Origin: Bursaphelenchus xylophilus
Taxonomy: Eukaryota; Nematoda; Chromadorea; Rhabditida; Aphelenchoididae
Direction: 5' to 3'
DNA length: 64,000 nucleotides
Assembly: GCA_904066235.2 (NCBI GenBank)
Contig: CAJFCV020000002.1
Span: 3,286,001-3,350,000, forward strand
How positions within the stretch are numbered: position 1 is the first letter of the stretch; each line of letters begins with the position of its first letter. A program made the position numbers and the translations under genes. The notes under the pieces were generated by a model. It had not been told where the DNA came from, did no database searches, and saw only the letters and a list, made by a program, of their open reading frames with translations. Of the stretch, positions 54,165 to 64,000 are shown in pieces.

Positions 54165-54480
54165 TTAGTTAACAGAAATAATAAGATTCATCACGTCCTC
54201 GGATAGTTTATCACCTTTTTTGAGTTATTTTAGCATGTACTACTCCAATAATAACCGGATAAACTTACGGCTTTTTATTATTTGGACAACGTTTGATCTT
54301 CAGGTCAAAGTCATAAAACCCAAGGTTAACAAGTGCTAAAATTAGAAAAGTGGTTACATGTTGAGTCTTCGCCAAGCCTCCGCCGAACCTTCACTGAGCA
54401 TCCAACGGCTTTGCCAGGTCTCGTAGGCATCTCTTACAGCCTGTTTTGGGTCTCCACGTGCTCTACGCCTCGTGGGTAAG
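54165..54480. repeat. Family-F repeat copy
   Basis: GAGTCTTCGCCAAGCCTCCG, a CCTTCACTGAGCATCC block and GTCTCGTAGGCATCTCTTAC follow the same order as 11265-11350. AGAAATAATAAGATT at about 54175 matches the internal part. No gene is seen. Confidence 0.5.
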
Positions 54481-54849
54481 CAGGTCCTTGGAAGATTTCG
54501 CGGCCTCCCGGAAAACTGTCGCAGTTCGAAAAATTGATTTGTCGATGCGAAAAATGGGAATCGCTTAGGGCAAAAAGCGAGATTACACTGTGCAACACAA
54601 AAAAGTACAAAAAAGGAGAACGAGATTGGCGAAATAACTACAATATTTGTTTAAATTTTTGTATGCTGTTCCGGTCCTCACAAATCCCAATTTTGTCGCG
54701 CGTAGACTATAAATTTTGTCTATTTAAAACTATGTTGCTCTATTAAACTAAATTAACCTTTTATAAGTGCTCTATTGTCGCTAATTCTATTGTTTCGGCT
54801 GTGTGTTTTAATATGGCATTTCATTTGTTTGGGTTTTTTCTTTGCACTT

Positions 54850-54965
54850 TGAGTACTTTATATGGATTTCTATTTATCACTGTGTGCGTTGGCGACAAGT
54901 GTGGGACAAAGTTCAAAATGCACATTGCGGAAGAGAAAAAAATGTCCATGCACTTTATGAAAAAA
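54850..54965. repeat. Family-C repeat, one end
   Basis: GTGTGCGTTGGCGACAAGTG, ATGCACATTGCGGAAG and ATGTCCATGCACTTTATGAA. Confidence 0.5.
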
Positions 54966-54971
54966 GTAATA

Positions 54972-55124
54972 TGAATTGTCGGGAAATTAATGAGCACACC
55001 GTTGCTACACCGATCGTGTCGCTGAAGTGAAAAGCAATTTGATTTTTTCGCGACACAATTCATTTTTTTTTGGCAGCGATACGATATCCGATCTCATTAT
55101 TTTTCCGAAAATCTGATATATATG
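54972..55124 (-). repeat. Family-A MITE
   Basis: AATTGTCGGGAAATTAATGA to TCATTATTTTTCCGAAAATC, with the TTTTTCGCGACACAATTCAT core. Confidence 0.7.
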
Positions 55125-55317
55125 ACAGCTATGGTGCTCAAAGTGACATAGAATGTACAAGTCTTTCAATAAAACGCGTTGACTTTTCTCACACTGCGAA
55201 TTTTACCTTTTTCACCGGGCAATTCGAAAATCGCAACGGCGTAAGCTTTTTTCAACAGCATCGCACGAATTTTGCGCCCGCAACGGACATACAATAAAGT
55301 TGGAAAAAATGTTTGTT

Positions 55318-55622
55318 ACTATTAGCATTTTCACAAAGTGCCTGGACATTTGTCGCGCCGCGCACTGTGCACAAAAGCCCCCGATTTTTTGCACCGTGCA
55401 TTGACCTTTTTTTGGTTTTGCACTGTGCATTTGAAATATCGCGGCGACGTAAGCTTTTCTCAACCGCGCCGCCGCGATTTTGCTGCACAGTGCAAACGGT
55501 TTTTTGAAGTTTGCACGGTGCGCAAAGGGGAAATTCCACAGTGCGTTGGCGACAAAGGTCCAAGATGCACTGTGCGACAGCGAAGAAATGTCCAGGCACT
55601 TTGTGAAAATGCTAATAGTCCA
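55318..55622. repeat. Family-C repeat, near complete
   Basis: Starts ACTATTAGCATTTTCACAAA with GTGCCTGGACATTTGTCGCG and ends in the inverse (TGTCCAGGCACTTTGTGAAA, ATGCTAATAGT). It contains GCACTGTGC, GCACCGTGC, GCACAGTGC and GCACGGTGC units. This is the best copy for defining the family's ends. Confidence 0.65.
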
Positions 55623-56299
55623 AAAAAGAATGCCGCATAAAAATGGTTTTCTCTCGACGAACTTTCTGCGCCACTCTGCCGGAAGTTATAACCGTCGAAT
55701 TTCCTTACGCTTCTTGAAAGACCCTGTAGATTATGACGAATACCGTTATCGTGTATCTGCCATAAAAAGCTTTACTTTTTATTTAATTTCCATCACGTTC
55801 AAGACCCTGTATTCTAAGCTCGCATTCGTCATCAAAATTTTAAATTTGACCAGGAGGATTGTTACTTGACGCAACAACGTCAATCAAGCGTCATTTTGAA
55901 AAAAATTCTGTCAAAATACCAACTCTACTTTCCACAAAACCCTGGTTATTTTTGTCACGGCAACACAGAAAGTCAACGTTCTTATGGACAGACTAGAAGC
56001 GAACAGCTGCAAATACACTGTATTTTCGTAGCGCTCACGTACTCTTTGCCCCCTTCCATACACAGTTTGTACTCTTTTCAGGCCTGTAAATGACCACGAT
56101 GGTTGCCATGGGAATGGAATTTCACAGTTTCAATCTACGTAGTACTTGAGTTTTGTACTCTGAAACACGTTTATTGTACGGTTGTTTAGAACAAACGCAA
56201 TTTGGAATTTTAGTTCCGTGCCCATTTGTACTCGGCAGCTACAAAAATTTTTTTGACACATTACTGTATCCGGGCATACTGTAACTTGAGCGCAAGGAA

Positions 56300-56640
56300 A
56301 AATCAAACCGGCGCCTTTGATTTTCACTTCAGCGACACGATTGGCGCAGCCACATTGCGCTCATTATTTTCCCGACAGTCTGATAGTACTTTCATAAAGT
56401 GCATGGACATTTGTCGCGGCCCGCACCGTGCATTTCATCTTTTGCACTGTGCATTTGATAAATTGCGTAAGATTTTTCAACTGCGTCGCCGCAAAACTGA
56501 AAAAGCGTAGTATTATTTATCAGCCTGTCGGGAAAATACTGGCAGATCATCGCGCCTTAGAATCGCACATCATCGCTTTTCGACCGCTTCAAATTGCGTT
56601 ACGCGAAACAGAACTAATGTCCGTGCACTTTATGAAACTT
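56300..56640. repeat. Fragments of family-A, family-C and family-B repeats
   Basis: 56300-56388 is a family-A right half (TTCACTTCAGCGACACGATT to TTTCCCGACAGTCTGATAG). 56389-56510 is part of a family-C repeat (AAAGTGCATGGACATTTGTC, GCACTGTGC). 56518-56640 is a family-B left half (TATCAGCCTGTCGGGAAAAT) running into a family-C end. Confidence 0.6.
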
Positions 56641-56644
56641 TTAA

Positions 56645-57150
56645 TAATCAAATAATCCGCATAGTTTTTTGATATTATAATAAGTATATACTAGTCGCGT
56701 CATAAACACCCACACTTTTTCACCGTGCGGTTTTTTCTTTTTTTCGGACCTTCCGAGACGAAAACGAGGCCGTTTTTGCAATAGCGACGTGATGTTTTGT
56801 GCGACTTCATTCTTTTGCCGAAGATGTGAACGGATTGGCAATTCGCCAAAAAAAGACGCGAAAAGACGTTTTGTCGGGGAAGAAATGAGGAATTTTTGAG
56901 ACGAGAGAGAACGTTTTCCGCGTCTTTTCTCTGTCTTCTCCATGCAATCAAGACGAAGTGTAAAAAACCGATAGCGAAGAGTCTATTCCGGTCACCGGAC
57001 TCCTCAACTTGTCGTGCGATTTCCGCGACAAATGTGTCAGGACTTTATGGCTCGATTAGTACAAACGTGAACTCATAAAATTTTTAGTTTCCAAGTTCGG
57101 GGTCGACTTGAAATTGTATCGATTTTGATCTCAAAGCTCTAAGAATTTTA
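56645..57150. other. No gene recognised
   Basis: Overlapping minus-strand frames of 83 and 100 codons (56641-56951) share the region in two phases and lack a motif. Confidence 0.4.
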
Positions 57151-57160
57151 AACTTGAACT

Positions 57161-57421
57161 CAGGGGTGGCCACCCGGGCCCGTTTAGGCTCGTCCAGGCC
57201 CGTTTCGGCCCGTCTTACTTTTCCCGCAATTGCGATATCTCGTTTTGGAGAAGAGATATCAAAAATCTGATAACATTTTGAAGGGTCAGCACCCTTCTAA
57301 ACCTAGGGCTAGGCGAAGTTTCAAAGCCATCCGGTTACTCAGAAAAAAGCGCGGGATAAGTATATAAGACGGCCCGAAACGGGCCTGGACGGGCCTAAAC
57401 GGGCCCGGGTGGCCACCTCTG
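57161..57421. mobile_element. hAT-type MITE with GGCCCGTTTAGGC ends
   Basis: A 261-bp palindromic element starting CAGGGGTGGCCACCCGGGCC and ending with its inverse complement (one mismatch). It is flanked by a perfect 8-bp duplication CTTGAACT at 57153-57160 and 57422-57429. It has no coding capacity. Confidence 0.85.
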
Positions 57422-57429
57422 CTTGAACT

Positions 57430-58315
57430 TGATTAGTTTTCGAGCTTGAGCTTCACTTCAAACCTTTGCGGAGGCTTGCTGCACTATGCTAATCGCTGAA
57501 GTACCATGCACTTTCCGAGCAATTTACCGTCTGCACGGATTATTTGGAAGCATGCGAAAATTGGTTGCACTGTGCCAGCACTTGCGCAATCAAATCCGTC
57601 TTCTTCCTTGAGCCTACGTGTCGAAAAACTGTAGTATAAATTGGTCATTCGGCGTTACCCAGTACGGACTCCGATTGCTCGAAAATGGCATTTGTGGAAG
57701 GGATTTGATATTCACAGGGCTCCTGTACGCGGAACCGCGGTCACAAAGTCATTTAAGGGCATTCCGACAGCCGGTTTTGGCTCCGAAAGGCCCCTATTCT
57801 AAAAATATGCTGGCAATTTGATTTTCTGTGCAATATATAATACATTGGGTCCGTGTACAGTGTATATTTCGTATAAATTATTCAGGGTTCGCGATAAAAG
57901 CAAAGGTCGGTCCAGTTTTAAATTTAAGATACTTTTGAATCACACTTTTTGCCGCATGGTGGAAAATAAAATGTCAAAAAATGTGGTTATCTACAGCAGC
58001 AATAATGACTGCAAAAATTTATTGTGACATTTGACAAGCTTAGTGATAATTATTTTACTATTTTCAACCGACTTTGTTTTTGCGGGGGTACCGTGATATT
58101 TTCCTATGAGTCTCATTATCGAGTCAGAAATTTCCTTTTTTTTATTCAAGACAACATTTGATCGAAAATACGAAAATATTCTCTACATGGTAATTTTTCT
58201 TTCCCGACTTGATACTGTGGCACTGATTCCGACATTGTATTTCTTAAGCTCATTTTGTGACGTGTGGCAATGAGTTTGTTTCATACACTGCATGGAAATT
58301 TTCCCTCTTTGATGA
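57430..58315. other. No gene recognised
   Basis: Short plus-strand frames at 57618-58027 are unsupported, and no repeat family was identified. Confidence 0.4.
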
Positions 58316-58319
58316 ATTT

Positions 58320-58975
58320 CACTTTTTTTCGCCATTTTTCGTACCGTGCATTATGATAGGCTTTTTCTAACTATGCGGTTTTTCTGAAAAATTTGCACAG
58401 TGCAGATGGTTTTTTTGTGTCTTGCACTGTGCAAAGAGTGAGAGAAAAATCTACTGGGCGTTGGCGACAAGGGTGAAAAAGTAATACAGTGGGCTTGATC
58501 CAACAGCAAAAAACGTACCGTTTTGCATCAGGGATGAACCAAAAAATGTGGCAAAATACCTCCCTCTCCAAGTGAAGAAACTGCAGTCTCAAAAGCGCGC
58601 TCGCTCTTTTTGTGGGAGAAATTGCGTACCCTTCAAAACGGAGTATTTTTTAGTTAGAGAAGGAGACATTTTGCAACATTTTTCGATACTTCCCGGGTGC
58701 AAAATGATGTTTTTTGCCACTGGATCAGGTCCGTCAAAAATCTTTCGCACGGTGCATTTTGAACTTTTTCCTACACTTGTTGCCAACGCACAGTTTTCCT
58801 TTCTTCGCACAGTGCAAACCTCAAAAAAGCCGTTTGCACTGTGCAAATTTTCTTCAGCAAAACCACAACCGTGCCGTTGAAAAAAGGCATGTTCCAATGT
58901 ACGGTGCGAAATGAGGTTTTGTTGTGCGCGGTGCGGCCAATTACAAATGTCCATGCACGTTACAAAAAATACTAA
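58320..58975. repeat. Family-C repeat interrupted by a family-E foldback
   Basis: 58320-58480 and 58740-58975 are the two halves of a family-C repeat (GCACAGTGC and GCACTGTGC units, final TGTCCATGCACGTTACAAAA). Between them 58490-58738 is a family-E foldback with GGGCTTGATCCAACAGCAAA and CCACTGGATCAGGTCCG ends. Confidence 0.6.
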
Positions 58976-59109
58976 TATGTACCTATATGTATACTAATTT
59001 AGATTATACGTACGAATTAACAATGTTTTCGAATACCCCATTTACAACCTCTAATCTCGTTGCGTTACAATGGGCTTGATTTCCTCCTGTCTCTAACGTT
59101 CAAGGTCCC

Positions 59110-59156
59110 GTTTCAACAAGCTCAACAAGCCTGCTATCTATAGTAATAATATTACC
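59110..59156 (+). promoter_or_regulatory. Conserved 5' leader of chemoreceptor copy 2
   Basis: AACAAGCCTGCTATCTATAG followed by TAATAATATTACC and the ATG. It is nearly identical to 63599-63632 before copy 3, whereas surrounding sequence has diverged. It could be 5'UTR or a regulatory site. Confidence 0.45.
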
Positions 59157-60726
59157 ATGGACCTGCGGGAGATTTATCCCGAAATTTGCTTCGTTGTGAC
59201 GGTCATTTCACTCAGCTTGTCTTCACTGGTAATTTTCCTGTCGTATCGAGTGCAAAAAGGCAGCCGACAACGGGAATACTCTTGGATTTTGGCGTTCAAC
59301 GCGGGCGTCGACGTTTATTACTCGCTAACGCATGGAATTGTGGTACCAGTAAGTTTCCGACGGAAAAATCAAAGTCTGGTTCAGAGCGCAATAGCCACAA
59401 CTTCCACTGGCTACTTGACAATCCGCAATCCCTACTTGCAAAACATTCCGACCACCTCGACTCAAGTGGCCGTCTTCTTTCAACTGGTCGCCGTTCTTTG
59501 CTCCGCGCCCTGCAGCGCCGTCCATTTCTACTATCGCTATCGGTTGTTGTGCAAGGGCGATATTTGGAGCAAACGGCGGTATCTTGGTGCTTATGGAGTG
59601 GCGCTGGCTGTGATATTCTTGATTGCGACGTTGTTCTGCGCGGCCGGGAATCTGGCCAACGAAAGGAGCAAGGTGGAGCTGATGTCGGTTGTTGGAGCTG
59701 TGGATATCGTTTATCCCCATGTCTTCGTGACGTTGGTAAGAATAATGTCGCGTTAGTGATGCAGCGGGCTTTAGAGACTATAAAAAATTCGGAAAGACCA
59801 AGAGACACTCTGTTTAAGGATACCTACAATTAATATAACTTTATAACTTCATTTCATTGTTTCAGAGGGACCCAATTTTTATGCTCTGCATGTTCCTCTG
59901 CCAGTTAATGTTCGTTGTTGAATACGGCATTATTATTTTTTGCGGCCAACGGATCATACGGCACGCACAGCAAGGCACAAGTGCAGCGATATCCACGCAA
60001 AAGGCGCAAAAGCATCTCATCACGGTGATGATTTTGCAGGTAAGTTTTACCACGAAAGGCCGTCTACAGTCTCTGGCAGACATGGTAAAGGCTCGGCTGC
60101 CCCTGCTCTTTCAGAAAGATTTTTTTAGTCTTGAAACGAAAATTTGAAATGCCCATTTTGGGTTCTTGGCATTGTGCAACAAGATGTACTTTTAACTCTA
60201 TAAAGAGCGAAAACATGTTTCGCTGATTTAAGCGTTGCTAGCAACGATAAAAGACCCTAAAACGAGCCATAAAACAGAATGCCAAAGTGCTGACAAAATG
60301 GCAGGAAAATTACCATTCAAAAATTATTTTAAAAAAACTTTTACTAGCCAGGCCTCAAAATCCTCAAGGCCGGTCCAAGCTCCGAAAATTTTGAAAAAGG
60401 CCTGGCTGGGTCGGAGCCCAGAAATGCCAACAGCCCTCCCTTGAAGCCATGTTTACCCAAAGCTATTAGCTCACCCATTTTTTATAAATATTAGCTAATT
60501 TCAGGCAGTGTATCCGCTAATCTTATACTTCCTTCCATTCATGTACGTGTCGATATTGCTTTCCACGGGTGTGAAATTTCAAAACGCCAGCTACATCGCC
60601 GGCATATCGCTACAGTTGTTATCGCCGCTTAACTCAATATCCGTGCTCACGCTGATCCCAGCCTACCGCAGAGCCTTAACCATAAAGTACTCGAAAACCT
60701 CTGGAACTCCCTTTTCCGTTGCTTGA
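59157..60726 (+). CDS. 7TM chemoreceptor, Str/Srd-like superfamily (copy 2)
   Basis: Four exons: 59157-59348, 59385-59735, 59866-60039 and 60505-60726, giving 312 residues. It is a clear paralogue of the gene at 50833, with the same first exon length (192 nt), the same HFYYRYRLLCKGD motif and the same C-terminal SPLNSISVLTLIPAYRR. It has one extra intron (59736-59865) after YPHVFVTL, where the upstream paralogue is uninterrupted. Intron 1 is 36 bp and, unlike in the other two copies, contains no stop, so retention would add 12 residues. Intron 3 (465 bp) contains a GC-rich repeat also seen near 8810. A possible poly(A) signal is at 60967-60972. Inferred role: sensory GPCR in the neuronal cilium membrane. 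Confidence 0.87.
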
Positions 60727-61149
60727 ACATTGCTATATGCAGAAAGAGGTCTGACGCTGCGTCCCGAAGACAAGAACTATGGCCTTTTGGCATTGTGTTG
60801 CAGCCGTTACGGCATGGATTTGAGAAAAAGTAGAGGGATTTCGAAGGTGTTGTATGGGAGTGAGAAAAGTTGCAAGGAGTTGGATATACGCGGTGTCGAC
60901 AGGAGGTTGCATTCACAAAGGTTTTTTACTTCTAATGTGGCCTTGAATTGTTCTATTTTTTACCCAAATAAATATAGCTTAAAATTACCTTCCCAAGCAA
61001 TGGAGGTCGAGAAATTGGGAATGCTCTGTATACCTCAAATTTTGAGCGAAACGCCCCCAATTTTCAACGGTAAAGCCGTCTTGGCCAACTAGCCGAAAGT
61101 CAGCTACCGGACAGGGCCAGCCCCTCTCATATATATTTGCCACGGTCCG

Positions 61150-61840
61150 GGAGCAATTTCTAGCTCGAGGCAGGCATACTGAAAAGGGTCACACTAAGAT
61201 CATATCTGTCGAAAGGCCCGACAACCCAGTAACGAGACAAGACGCTCAAGAGTCAAGTGATTTATTCAGTGGAAAGGAGGCCTTTTATAGGGAAACCCCA
61301 CGTAGGAAAGTACAATCAAATTTGAATAAATATAGATCGTTGGGAAAATCCTCGAAGCTCGGTCGTTCCGCATCACAATATCAATTGTCATATTGCACCG
61401 AATCTAAAGTTTCAATCATATTTGTTTCAACACGATCTCCTAATTTCTGAAGTTAGAGAGCGGGAGAGAGAGCGGGATGTCCCCGGTGTCAACTGTTTCC
61501 CAGCTTTTTTCTCCCGTTTTTCGAGAATATTCCATGGAGAGGTTCCGAAGCGAAGTTCCTGAATCAAGGAACCGTAATGTTTATCTTTATCCATTTCGAT
61601 CCCATTTGATAATCGGCGTATCTTGTATAGTTTGGCATTGAATAACATGGATAGTAGTTGTTGGGTTGTTGTTGGATGAGGTGTTGTAGTAGAGTGTTGT
61701 TGTAGGAGTTTATTGTGTTTTTCAAATGTTATTCTATGTGTTTGTCCGCACCGATTGTTTGTCGCGCAAGGCCCCCACGCAATGTGTATACCTCGCCTAG
61801 TATAGGTAAAGGACAGCATCCTCGTTGAAAGTATGAGTCG
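61150..61840 (-). mobile_element. Possible solo LTR
   Basis: On the minus strand a TATAAAAGGCC box (61280-61290) is followed about 20 bp later by AATAAA (61261-61266) and then a short U5-like stretch. This arrangement is common in retrotransposon LTRs. Upstream is a TTG/GTT-rich tract (61640-61715). No gag/pol frame, primer-binding site or second LTR was found, and the boundaries are not defined. Confidence 0.35.
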
Positions 61841-62067
61841 TTAAAAGCGATGTTCGAATCGACATTGTTCTCATTCTCTTCCCAACAGACTAACAAATGT
61901 AGTATGCTTACTGCAAAACTACATTTGTACATGCCCACCGCGATCCTACATTTACGGCGAAGTTTCACAATATACACATCCCGACAATTTGATGACATAA
62001 TCGTCCTAGGCCCTAAAGTTCTTTACAAGTTGCAGAAAACAAAGCAAAAAAACCATTGCCTTACATC

Positions 62068-62218
62068 AGTCTGTCGGGAAAATAATGTGGATTCGTCGCG
62101 CGTTGGAATCGTCCATTATCGCGTTGCGACGGCTAGCTGGAGATTTGGTGCGCGACCGCAAAGACGCGAGAAATTTTGCTGCAAGAAAACCACATTATTT
62201 TTTCGACAGACTGATGGC
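62068..62218. repeat. Family-B MITE
   Basis: ATCAGTCTGTCGGGAAAATA then ATGTGGATTCGTCGCGCG at the left; GCAAGAAAACCACATTATTT and CGACAGACTGATGG at the right. This is one of the best-preserved family-B copies. Confidence 0.75.
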
Positions 62219-62779
62219 GAAAATTCTGCGCGAAACCTATTGCCTGCAGGCGTTGCGATACCTGCACTTTACCCAATAAAAACTTTGTTTTCTCTATAAA
62301 ATAATGATCTATGTTTTATACGCACTCCCTTGCTACCAACCGTCTTATTTTCCTAATTCTGTATTTCAATGGCATTTCGAATGTTCCGACCTGTTTTATT
62401 TTTCACTAGAAAAGGTGCTCGCAATTTGTGCTTACCACTTGTAGCGCTGGGCTTTCAGTGTTCATTCTACAAGTGGCTACAATCTCAGTGGAATCCTCTA
62501 TGGACACTGTAAGATAGTGGAACAAACTTGACGTGTGTGAAGATCAAGTGATGTCAAGTCAGGGAACCGTAACGCTTACATATATTACATAATGTAAAAA
62601 CTATTGAAAGGCCATGAAAATACATTTTTCAAAAAGATTGAAGAAAAGTCCGTGGCCATGACCTCCGGCGGAGGCGGCGCAGGAATCGGGGTCTTTCGGA
62701 TCGAAGTTCACCAAAAATTTTCTGGGTTTTTCGATATGAGATTTGATGTTGAAGACAGCGAAGAAAATTGCAGTACGTC

Positions 62780-63045
62780 ACAAGCAATGCAAAAAAAAAT
62801 CAGCGGCCTCCCAGAAAAGCCAGAATTGCACAGTGCAAAACGAAACCGCGTTTTTTTGCACAGTGATGTTGCCGGACTGATTTTTGGCGTTTGCACTGTG
62901 CGAAAAAAGTCAGGATGCGAGCGACGGCCCAAAAAATATTGCACCTGAAAAAAGCAAGAAATTGCACAGTGCAAAGAAAACTTTTGTTTTTGCACAGTGC
63001 ATGTTGCCAAAATTACCCTTACTTTCCGGACGGCCTAGTCTGCAT
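62780..63045. repeat. Family-C repeat
   Basis: CGGCCTCCCAGAAAAGCCAG to CTTTCCGGACGGCCTAGTC, with TTGCACAGTGCAAAACG, TTTGCACTGTGCGAAAA, TTGCACAGTGCAAAG and TTTTGCACAGTGCATG inside. Confidence 0.6.
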
Positions 63046-63598
63046 CTTGCCAAAAGGTCGGAAGTGAGAGAAGCTATTAGTATATACATCAAAAATGTCT
63101 CTAGACCCTTCAAAATGTCTCTAAACCCTTGAAAACCACTGAAGAACCTCGCAGAATATGGCAGAATCCCTTTGACAAAGCCATTGGCCGATGGCTGAAA
63201 AAATCCTGTCCCACCCTTTAATAGAGCACGTATGCATGTGTTGTTTGTCCTGTACTCAATTTACCTTCGAATGAAACAATGAAACTGTATGGCATTGAAT
63301 ATCAAAGTGGGCGGGAGACATTTCTCTTCTGTCGAGTATGGGACTCTCCAAGTGGTTAGCGTTCTGTTGGGTGTTGTTTTGACAAAAACGCAATGTTTTT
63401 TTTAAAATTTCATCAAAGCTTCTGTACCTACAAAACATCTTCAGACGCTTGTTTTACAGTAAACTTCAATCCCATTCAACAAGTTATAGTTAAAGCACTA
63501 CCACGGTGTGACGTTGTTATAGCTTAACGTAAGGGTTTACAATGTTTTTGGAATAGGCTCCACCTAGTTGAATTGCGGTTTGAATGAACGTCTCGTCT

Positions 63599-63632
63599 CA
63601 ACAAGCCTGCTATCTATAGTAATTAAATTACC
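63599..63632 (+). promoter_or_regulatory. Conserved 5' leader of chemoreceptor copy 3
   Basis: Same AACAAGCCTGCTATCTATAG block, then TAATTAAATTACC and the ATG. It supports 63633 as the start. Confidence 0.45.
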
Positions 63633-64000
63633 ATGGAGCTTCGGGAGGTTTATCCCGACATTTGCTTCGGTTTGACTACCGTATCGCTCACACTGTCTTT
63701 GCTGGTAATTTTCCTATCGTATCGGGTGCACAAAGGCAGTCAAAAAAGCGAATACGCTTGGATTATGGCGTTCAACGCGATGGTCGACATGTTTTACTCG
63801 CTAGCTCATGGAATTGTGGTACCAGTAAGTTGCTCACGACAAAATCAAAGCTGAATTTAGAGCGCAGTGGTAGCCACAGCAACCACAGCCTACTTTACGA
63901 TGGAAAATCCTTACTTGCAAAACATTTCGACGCTCACTGTTCAAATTGCCGCCTTTTTTCAAGTCGTCGCGGTTCTTTGCTCCGTGCCTTGTAATACGGT
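63633..64000 (+). CDS. 7TM chemoreceptor, Str/Srd-like superfamily (copy 3), cut by the window end
   Basis: Exon 1 is 63633-63824 (192 nt, starting MELREVYPDICFG). A 36-bp intron follows (63825-63860, GTAAGT...TTTAG) with an in-frame TGA. Exon 2 starts at 63861 and is still open at the window edge. The protein so far covers TM1 to about TM3 and matches its two upstream paralogues, including GIVVP at the first splice junction, ENPYLQNIS and FFQVVAVLCSVPCNTV. Exon 2 carries an extra Val and Thr relative to the other copies. Upstream sequence (AACAAGCCTGCTATCTATAG) is shared with copy 2. The remaining domains and 3' end lie outside the window. Confidence 0.85.

Larger units (their letters stand above)
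54660..56200. repeat. Segmental duplication, unit 2, split by later insertions
   Basis: Matches 52540-53140 at 54660-54840 and 56040-56170. The middle is occupied by family-A and family-C repeats (54850-55622) and unassigned DNA. Confidence 0.5.

Noticed and set aside
61427..61819. 130-codon minus-strand frame rich in Gln, Thr and Pro
   Set aside because: It lies within low-complexity LTR-like DNA with no splice partners or recognisable domain.

Overview
The window looks like a rhabditid nematode chromosome arm, probably Caenorhabditis or a close relative; the species cannot be named from sequence alone. Evidence: small GT-AG introns with TTTTCAG/TTTAG acceptors, spliced-leader-like acceptors just upstream of start codons, members of the nematode-specific MLT-10 (moulting-cycle, DUF644) family, a tandem set of nematode 7TM chemoreceptors, and very dense short palindromic DNA repeats.

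Layout. 1-15.4 kb: no gene found; almost wholly inverted-repeat elements plus one complete Tc1/mariner-type element (13861-15083). 15.3-15.8 kb: last exon of a small multi-pass membrane protein on the plus strand. 15.86-33.98 kb: four MLT-10-like genes in a head-to-tail minus-strand array, each with five coding exons, 676-682 residues, the same exon phases and a last exon of exactly 921 nt. The second and third are recent duplicates that share intron sequence and about 0.6 kb of upstream DNA. 34-43 kb: a hAT-type element with an 8-bp target duplication, many palindromic repeats, an isolated two-exon coding relic and decayed MLT-10 exons. 42.97-46.5 kb: a seven-exon plus-strand gene (607 residues) of unknown function. 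46.8-50.3 kb: an MLT-10 exon-3 pseudo-exon, a second Tc1/mariner-type element and two foldback elements, one with a long hairpin that carries an ORF in each arm. 50.8-64 kb: three plus-strand chemoreceptor paralogues (the third cut by the window end) separated by repeats, a segmental duplication, a hAT-type MITE and a possible LTR.

How the genes fit together. The MLT-10-like proteins are predicted secreted proteins: signal peptide, DUF644-type region with an invariant R-X-K-R furin-type site, then about 16 decapeptide repeats of the xxLxPxILSP kind. By family knowledge they act in the apical extracellular matrix or cuticle during moulting. The chemoreceptors are predicted to act in ciliated sensory neurons. 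The two groups have no visible functional link.

All exon coordinates were derived by eye from splice motifs, reading frame and agreement between paralogues. Repeat boundaries are approximate unless a target-site duplication is stated.
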